The translations under genes were made by a program, and so were the position numbers. A DNA stretch of 64,000 bases, from positions 40,150,489-40,214,488 of the forward strand of contig CM067353.1 in NCBI GenBank assembly GCA_034190875.2. The letters run 5' to 3'. How positions within the stretch are numbered: position 1 is the stretch's first letter; the number at the start of each line of letters is the position of its first letter. This document shows positions 57,950 through 64,000 of this stretch, piece after piece. The stretch is from Urechis unicinctus (Eukaryota; Annelida; Polychaeta; Xenopneusta; Urechidae). The notes beneath the pieces were generated by a model that saw only the letters and a program-made list of their open reading frames with translations, searched no databases and was not told where the DNA came from.

Positions 57950-57979
57950 AGTATCGGATTCATTAGTATCGGATTCATT
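57950..57979 (+). repeat. 15-bp tandem duplication
   Basis: AGTATCGGATTCATT occurs twice in direct succession without a mismatch, followed by AGT. It is a recent slippage or end-joining product. Confidence 0.95.
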
Positions 57980-58060
57980 AGTCATTACTGGGGTATATCG
58001 CAACAAAATTGACTCCTTTAACCACAGCCACAATAGTCAGAAAACAATTTAGCGCAGTTA

Positions 58061-58240
58061 AGAGTTAAAACCTTATAATATGCACATATTGTCATATAGA
58101 TCCATACAAATCAGGATATGTGTTTAGCACATCAGAAGTTAAAACCATGTGATATGAACATATAGTCATACATAGCCATGCAAATCAAGAGCGGTGTTAA
58201 ACACATTAGGAGCTGAAGTCATGCAATTTGCCTCATTTAT
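58061..58240 (+). repeat. Tandem repeat, about 74-bp unit, 2.4 copies
   Basis: Units start at about 58061, 58134 and 58208, each with AGTTAAAACC or AGCTGAAGTC, then AT-rich DNA, CATA.AGTCATA and CCAT.CAAATCA, then a GTG.TTA.CACAT end. The copies differ at about one base in five. The third is partial. No counterpart was seen in the left arm. Confidence 0.8.
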
Positions 58241-58309
58241 ATGACGTAATCATAGCAATGTGATAAAAATGGAGTGCCTGATTTTGCTTATATATTTACC
58301 TCGCAATTC

Positions 58310-58650
58310 ATGTATGTCCGATGTTCACATGCTTGGTAACTAAGCGTGTCCGCATGATTGCCAAGCTCTGTGAAATTATTTGAAGTTCACTACATCTGCT
58401 CTCAATGATGAATCGAGATTTATGTATGTGTTCTGCATTAGCAATAAGATACAATTGTGTGATGTCAATTTATTTGGCAACACATAATGCATCTACCACT
58501 TGGCTTTAAGACACCATTAGCAGTGTGATGTTCTCTTCAATGCAATGAGAATCAAAGTAGCTCAGACAGCACAATATTGTCTGTAATTGCTTTCGAACTT
58601 TGCTGGGTTTGTTCACACTAAGAATCACGCTAATATGCAAACTGGCACCA
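58310..58650 (-). repeat. Segment P, right copy
   Basis: This is the reverse complement of 7.42-7.69 kb, with GATTGCCAAGCTCTG, CTCAATGATGAATCGAGATTTATG, given as CTCAATGATGAATCGAGATT, and CGAACTTTGCTGGGTTTGTTC. It lies in mirrored order between W and M. Confidence 0.82.
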
Positions 58651-59015
58651 ACATATATGTGGGTCAGTGATATATCAATGAGGAATCATAACATCGCTGC
58701 TTGCAAGTCAGACGTCTTATCACGCATGGCGCTTCTACATGAACAAGTCGCTCTAAAAACTGGTGACAAATAATAATAAATAGGCAGCGCTCAATAACTA
58801 ACGGGAAGGGCGGGTGTTCAATACTTGACCACATCAAAAGCAAACCATATATCCGGTTACAGAGCTTAAAAAGTTATTATTGAAACGAATGTTAATATAT
58901 GTTGCAAAGAACTTAGGGCTGGACAATACATAAAGAACGTACTTGGACCACTAGGTCTCAATTTTAAGGTATATATCACTTCCCAGACACACGTTTATCA
59001 CAAGTTGATAATGCG
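58651..59015. other. Unassigned gap between P and M
   Basis: No ORF above 60 codons and no partner recognised. It is an extra piece relative to the left arm, where P and M are adjacent. Confidence 0.45.
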
Positions 59016-59019
59016 CTTT

Positions 59020-59560
59020 TATTAGGGTAACGAGAAACCTAGCCCATACATATTGAAAAACACATTTTATTTTCCTCAAGCATGCCTCATTTTTAATAAC
59101 CTTCACAGGCAATTTAGGTAAACATGCTCTTTTGATACACCGAACAAAATATAATAACCAACTCAGCGTTTATGCCTATTTACTTGCGACATGCATCTAT
59201 GAGTTGTTAACATCACAGATATCCTAGTGGCTGATCTGAGAATTAATCTGATAACGTCAGTTTCAATACACTTCTCGCAATACGATATTCGCAGCCTGCT
59301 TGTAGGCTCATGTATTCGCTTGTTCCTAATGTAAATGAATATCTGCGGAGGCATTAGGGATACATCTTACTAACAGCCCTCCAAACTCACCTCAATCACT
59401 CGAATGTCAAGCACAATGGGCTTCTTCGTCCTTGTGCATAGCGTAGCTCAATACGATTTAATACCACCGAAAACGTTTACCCAGGGCTATTTCTATAGCT
59501 CGCCAAGGCTTAACCATAAAATCATATATCGAGAAGTAGTTGCATGAGTCGCAAACGTTT
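59020..59560 (-). repeat. Repeat M, copy 4 (minus)
   Basis: This is the reverse complement of 6.99-7.42 kb, closely so around GCGGAGGCATTAGGGATACATCTTAC, given as GCGGAGGCATTAGGGATACA, CAGCCCTCCAAAC, GTCAAGCACAATGGGCTT and CCCAGGGCTATTTCT. It is closer to copy 1 than to copies 2 and 3, as expected for mirror partners. Confidence 0.88.
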
Positions 59561-60410
59561 TCCTTCAATGGACCATATCACAATGATATGATCATTCAGC
59601 TTGTAATATTACTACATTGTAACCGTATTCAACATTACCAACAACATATAATAACTTGTATATATTCTTTACTATCGTGGCTCGGCACCGCTATTGGGGA
59701 TATGACCTGACAGACTTTAAAATTAGGAAAATAAGCTATTCTTAAGTGTTATGGCTTCGATAATCTCGCAATCAACCTCCGTTAGGTGAGGCATTAAAGA
59801 TATATTTGCCGTAGTTGAAAATAACTGCATTACTGACCACACAAAATGTGTTTCTGGGATCATTTATATGGCTTATAGATCATAAATGTGTCACTATGAT
59901 AGTCACTATAATGACATCATACATATTCTAAGACTGTTGACATATCAATGCATGTAAACTGTATTAATGACATTTAATATATTTTGTCTAATTGTTTATG
60001 ATTACTTTAACGCTCAATTGCTTTGGTCAGACTTATAGATAATCTTAAGCACAAACTGACCTTGGCGTATGAGTATACACGATGTGAATAAGCACATTTC
60101 GTCATTATAAATTAGATAAGTAAACCACGTTGCAAAGACTTAGGCGGGAATAATCAGTTTGGAATGACGAAAATCTATATTTGTCAACGTCTAAAATAAA
60201 CTTATTTTGTCCCTTGCGCGCAATATGTCAATATCATCTAAACCTGTCAATAAAAAGCTGTCCCATCATGGTACAAAAACCTGTCAATAGAACGGACCAA
60301 TTGTAAAATTAGGCGTCGCCATTCAGAAATAATAATCTGCCCCGAGCAAAACGTCCTTATGTCTATCACTAATGCAGAGGTAAGTTGTGGCAACATTCAA
60401 TCACTTTTGT
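59560..60410 (-). repeat. Right-arm member of mirrored pair with 5.99-7.0 kb
   Basis: This is the reverse complement of the left-arm DNA. Anchors are GGTGAGGCATTAAAGATATATTTGCC, given as GCATTAAAGATATATTTGCC, ACAAACTGACC, CTTAGGCGGGAATAATCAGTTTGGA, given as GGCGGGAATAATCAGTTTGG, and GTCTATCACTAATGCAGAGGTAAGTTGTG, given as CTATCACTAATGCAGAGG. The frames found on the left are frameshifted here. Confidence 0.86.
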
Positions 60411-60839
60411 AACCACCATTAATCATAACATTGGTTGTGAATGCTTATTTTTTTACAGAATAAGAACATATCAGGTGATGGTAGGCACAAGTAGGAATGT
60501 ATTTTAGATTTAAGATTTACAGGAGAGGTATTACCCAGCTTATGTTTTAGATAACTTTGAAAAAAATAAAAAGCCTAATTTTGTCCTGCGTTCTGCAGCA
60601 ATTTACCTTCAATATTGGAGATTGTGTAAGGCGGAAAAGTTTGTATGTACATGAGACAACTATCAGCGGGTAGAGCAGGAGAATGGTCCAGATTGTATAA
60701 CGTATCTACAGTCGTAATTGCTTAAGAATTCAACAAATGATAGTAGATCGGATTACAAAATGTTGCTGTCTGCATTTTGTTTTATCCAACATTTACAGCC
60801 GACCATTTCATTTTATTCAGCCAAATATCACTGCTAGAA

Positions 60840-61560
60840 ACAACCAGTCTCTAATATTCGTGTCGTTTACGTCTGTTTGATATGAATGCAATATTAGGAG
60901 CTAGCTCTCATATTGTATTCACCTTTTTATTTAATTGGAGCTTTCCATGTGCATCCCATCTTCCAGCCTACAATATAAATCTGTAATCAAAACGAATTTT
61001 AGCGATGTATGCCAGTTTACTTACAATTATATGCGCACAACCCGCGTCAAATATCTACAGATTACAACTAACAGCCCCGCTATGTGAAGTGTGATTTGGT
61101 TGTTAATAACCTGGGACACAATCAATACATAACTAACCTATATTTTAAATATCTTCGCAGGTGTGCATAAAACTTCGACTATAATAAAACCGTTTCAGAG
61201 CATATTCAAAAGGGCACATATTGTAACTGAATAAAGATTATCAATGTATAAGAGAAGTGTAAAACATGCAACATGACACTTCAAACAATAAGGACTGAAT
61301 AATATAGTGTCGCTGGGGGCAGATATTGAAAAATTGTAACTTAAATCTTCGAATATTATACCTTCTTAGCGCCCACAAATAAGCTTTTACGATGCCATAA
61401 AGACCGGTTTTAATAACAATGTGCCCAGTTAAGAAATGGCGTCGATGACGGAGTACCAGTCAACTCTAATATCAACTTAAATGAAATTCTGCTGTCACTT
61501 GTCAATGATACACTGACTATCGCTCACTGATAACGTCACCGATATTTACAGAAATATTCT
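60840..61560 (+). repeat. Segment T and adjoining DNA, copy 3
   Basis: This is the reverse complement of 4.53-5.11 kb; the right part is a direct copy of 47.70-47.94 kb. Anchors are CAACCAGTCTCTAATATTCGTG, given as CAACCAGTCTCTAATATTCG, GTGTGATTTGGTTGTTAA, CAGTTAAGAAATGGCGTCGATG and ATTCTGCTGTCACTTGTCA. No ORF of note. Confidence 0.85.
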
Positions 61561-62084
61561 CATTTTCTCGATACTTTTCGACATATTACGACCCTTTGAT
61601 GGTATGTCGGAATCACAATTATGATCATTGATAATTGAAACTTGATTCGTGCCATAACTCAATACTTTGCAAATAATTTGTTTTCATTCTCTACCGCAGA
61701 GGTATACGATCCAATACCTATCATTAGCCCCGGCCATCCTCTACTTTTCGCACCACGCTTTTGTGTGCCATTAAATGTCTCTAAACACATCGGGTAATAT
61801 GCACTTGTGTTCAACAGCTTGATGCTGAACAATCAAGTCAAAAAGTTAGTGTATTGAGACGTAAATTGGGTTACTTAATATCTTCTTCCTTGCGTAGCAT
61901 ACATGCTGCTTTGCTCCCTGCTTATGGCCTATAATCTCTGCGATAATAAAAACACACCGCGTGCGGTGAAATTGTCAGTCTCTGAAGGTGGTGACTTATA
62001 TGTTGACACACCCTGATAGCGTTCTGCGGTTTACTCTATTAGAGGTGAATGACAATTATTTGTTTAATGGCCTGGTCTATAATT
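61561..62084. other. Unassigned stretch between T and S
   Basis: No ORF above 60 codons. It has no counterpart in the left arm, where S follows T directly, and no clear match to the interval between T and S near 48 kb. Confidence 0.45.
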
Positions 62085-62480
62085 CTTGACACAACGCTCG
62101 TCGTTCCGTTTTCCGTTTTGTAGTAACGGCCATTCTGCTTTCGCTGATATCAAAGTTGTACTACTTAGCCGACAAAAAGAAGCAGTTTCGCCTATCAGGA
62201 TGCAGCATTTCGCCTATCAGGTTGCGTTTAGTGCACGAATCGCTCCATCTGCTTTCAGTATCTATGCGGGAATAGCTTACAATTAAGCATTCACATCAAA
62301 CAATAATCATACAACCGACATTAGAATGTGGTTGCGTAATCACTGTAAATCGATATTTTTTGAGAAGGAGATAATTGTTCGCAAATGTTAACCACGGCTC
62401 ATATTTGCCAAGCCTATCGTTGAATATTGCCGTTATATTCAGTATGCAGTACTCTCAACTAAGCTGAGGGACAGATGGCA
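62085..62480 (+). repeat. Segment S, copy 3
   Basis: This is directly similar to 48.70-49.01 kb and the reverse complement of 4.36-4.545 kb. A 66-codon plus frame (62086-62286) lies in it but is not kept in the 48.8 kb copy. TCAGG-containing runs (CGCCTATCAGG) repeat at 62190 and 62210. Confidence 0.78.
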
Positions 62481-62639
62481 AGAGATTCTTATTTATAACG
62501 AATGTAATAGTGACCCGCAAGTTACCTAGTTCCGCAGAGGAACAGTAAGTCCCCACCAACACTAATCGGAGGCGACCTTGTATCCGCCACTCCTTCTTCA
62601 CTCGCCTCCTTCTTCTCTGTTATTTTGTTGTGATTGTTT

Positions 62640-63030
62640 CATATCTATTTTGCGATGCATATTGTGATAAGGGCGGGGCGAGTGCTTAGTCGACCTGCCA
62701 TATGGCTCATACGATTACTATCAACAATAGCCAGTTAACGTAACTGATGATAAACCAGCTAGTTCTACACGATGTATGCGTATGTCGCATATAAAATAAC
62801 CTCAGGGTTTTACATATCATTTTATGTATTCTAATTTAAGAGCATTATGCAAAGTACTTTCCGACTAATGACATATGCAATTAACAACAGTTTACGACGT
62901 ACGTTACCCTATATGGCTTTTTTAATGAGTGTACGGAACAAAACGGCCATACTACTATTGTTTGCATTGAATTGCTGACAGTTCTATATATTGCATTATC
63001 ATTTAGGTTACACTGGGGTCCATTTGATTT
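62640..63030 (+). repeat. Segment R, copy 3
   Basis: This is a direct copy of 49.43-49.81 kb and the reverse complement of 18.06-18.43 kb. Anchors are GCTTAGTCGACCTGCCATA, TAGCCAGTTAACGTAACTGA, AAAGTACTTTCCGACTAATGACATA and CGGAACAAAACGGCCATACT. Confidence 0.87.
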
Positions 63031-64000
63031 GCAATGCTATATACAACCCCATATATATACAGCTACATATAGATGAACGGGATTCCTACGCTGTTGTTAG
63101 AGATATTGCAATAATGTAATTATAAAGGACGCCTTGTGCTGCAGAAACGAGACGTGATTATCTTATCCAGTAATCGCTTCTTCTCATGCTATTTTCTACT
63201 TTTTCTTTGCTAAACGATTGAATAACTTCTTCCTGAAACATACGAAGCAACTAAATATCAGCCCAATTTCTAAATTCTATAGATGTATTAGGCTTTTGTT
63301 GATAGGGAATGCCAAATCTTTACTACCGGAGGGTCAAAAGCAGTCCAAATCACATGTATACTGCGCCTCTGCATATATACCCTGTAGCTTGAATGCGGCA
63401 TTGATAGCAGCGCAATTGATGCAACGGGATTTAATTCATTGAATGTATTTTGGCTCCCCAACGACAAAATGCTGAGGCAATTCACCCAGAGTACGGGCTC
63501 TTAACACGGCACGATCACTGAAGCATTTCCATTTAAAAATCTTACGGAATGAGATACTCTGGGCGTCGCGAGGCATGACAGCTATGCATGGGTAGCTTTA
63601 TGCTCGAATTTAATCAGTTGATATCAGGATAATTATTGCCTAGTAGAAATGGTCTGTGTAACTAAATGTATATATGATTGGATATGCAACAGTCCGGCAA
63701 ATGTAAGCGGATATAATTAATGAAAACATGCACAAAGCCATCCTAACATATTAAAATCACATAAGTGTACAGATACATCTCCACCGCAGTTGTGTGGTTA
63801 GAACACATGCATTTTTTTTCGTGCATGCCGTGAAAAGCGATTTGTATGGGGTAACCTGTGTGTCAAAAGTCGCATTTCGAGACGATTTAAGTATGGGATC
63901 CTGATGGTGGAGCCTAGTTGATGCAACAAACCACTTTTTTCCAAGAATAGTGGCTTGTTCTGTCACTCGGCAGGCGGTGAACGGGTATTGGCGATGCATA
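63030..64000 (+). repeat. Repeat block Q, copy 5 (cut by window edge)
   Basis: This is a direct copy of the first two thirds of Q copies 3 and 4 and the reverse complement of 3.87-4.2 kb. It contains GACGCCTTGTGCTGCAGAAA and CTTATCCAGTAATCGCTTC. A stretch at about 63285-63535, absent from copies 3 and 4, holds a 74-codon plus frame (63218-63442) and an antisense 65-codon frame. The minus frame 63757-63999 starts near the edge with MHRQYPFT and is frame-shifted after ATILGK relative to copy 1. Confidence 0.88.

Overview
This window looks like non-genic nuclear DNA of a eukaryote. It is AT-rich (roughly 60-65% by eye) and carries very long simple-sequence tracts: (CATA)n, (AT)n and (CT)n. Apart from those tracts it has no open frame longer than 136 codons. 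I recognise no gene, protein domain, tRNA, rRNA, transposase or reverse transcriptase. I cannot place the organism beyond eukaryote. CpG is not conspicuously depleted. No prokaryotic operon, ribosome binding site, CRISPR or insertion-sequence structure is visible.

The main structure is a giant imperfect inverted repeat. About 3.3-25.3 kb reappears reverse-complemented, in nearly mirrored order, between 38.5 kb and the right edge at 64.0 kb. Anchor pairs, found by reading, are 3.9-4.2/63.7-64.0, 4.4-5.1/60.8-62.4, 6.0-7.4/59.0-60.4, 7.4-7.7/58.3-58.6, 7.9-8.3/57.4-57.7, 10.9-12.96/54.3-56.3, 15.8-17.9/51.8-53.9, 17.9-19.1/48.0-49.8, 19.6-20.9/43.4-45.0 and 23.9-25.3/38.5-40.3 kb. Most pairs look about 75-90% identical with many indels. 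One stretch (15.9-17.46 vs 52.2-53.8 kb) is about 97-98% identical, as if homogenised recently. Roughly 27.5-38 kb forms a spacer that I could not match to the arms, apart from a weak similarity near 36 kb and the hairpin near 38 kb.

The arms are mosaics of dispersed repeat segments, labelled K, L, M, N, P, Q, R, S, T, U, V, W and X here only for reference. An ordered set V-T-S-R-Q occurs twice in plus orientation (46.8-52.2 and 60.8-64.0 kb). It occurs twice in minus orientation in partial form (3.3-6.0 and 17.4-19.1 kb). Q is also tandemly duplicated at 49.8-52.2 kb. W, M and X recur at 7-9.3, 22.3-27.5, 38.5-39.2 and 57.4-59.6 kb.

The simple-sequence tracts lie at 2.68-3.09, 13.23-13.62, 35.08-35.79, 37.08-37.21, 37.58-37.80 and 39.30-39.44 kb. 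None has a counterpart at its mirrored position, so they arose or expanded after the arms were made. A near-perfect foldback abuts the last AT tract at 37.80-38.12 kb.

Open frames of 60-136 codons are scattered on both strands. My rough expectation from base composition is that several frames of about 100 codons would occur by chance in 64 kb, so nearly all are treated as non-coding. The least unconvincing are three consecutive plus-strand frames at 55.95-56.92 kb and a few in the spacer (28.0-28.9, 29.9-30.5, 34.4 kb). All are listed with low confidence. The window is best described as an anciently duplicated, decayed, gene-poor palindromic region, as in heterochromatin, a sex-limited or accessory chromosome, a subtelomere or a repeat-flanked centromere. 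Which of these applies cannot be decided from the sequence alone.
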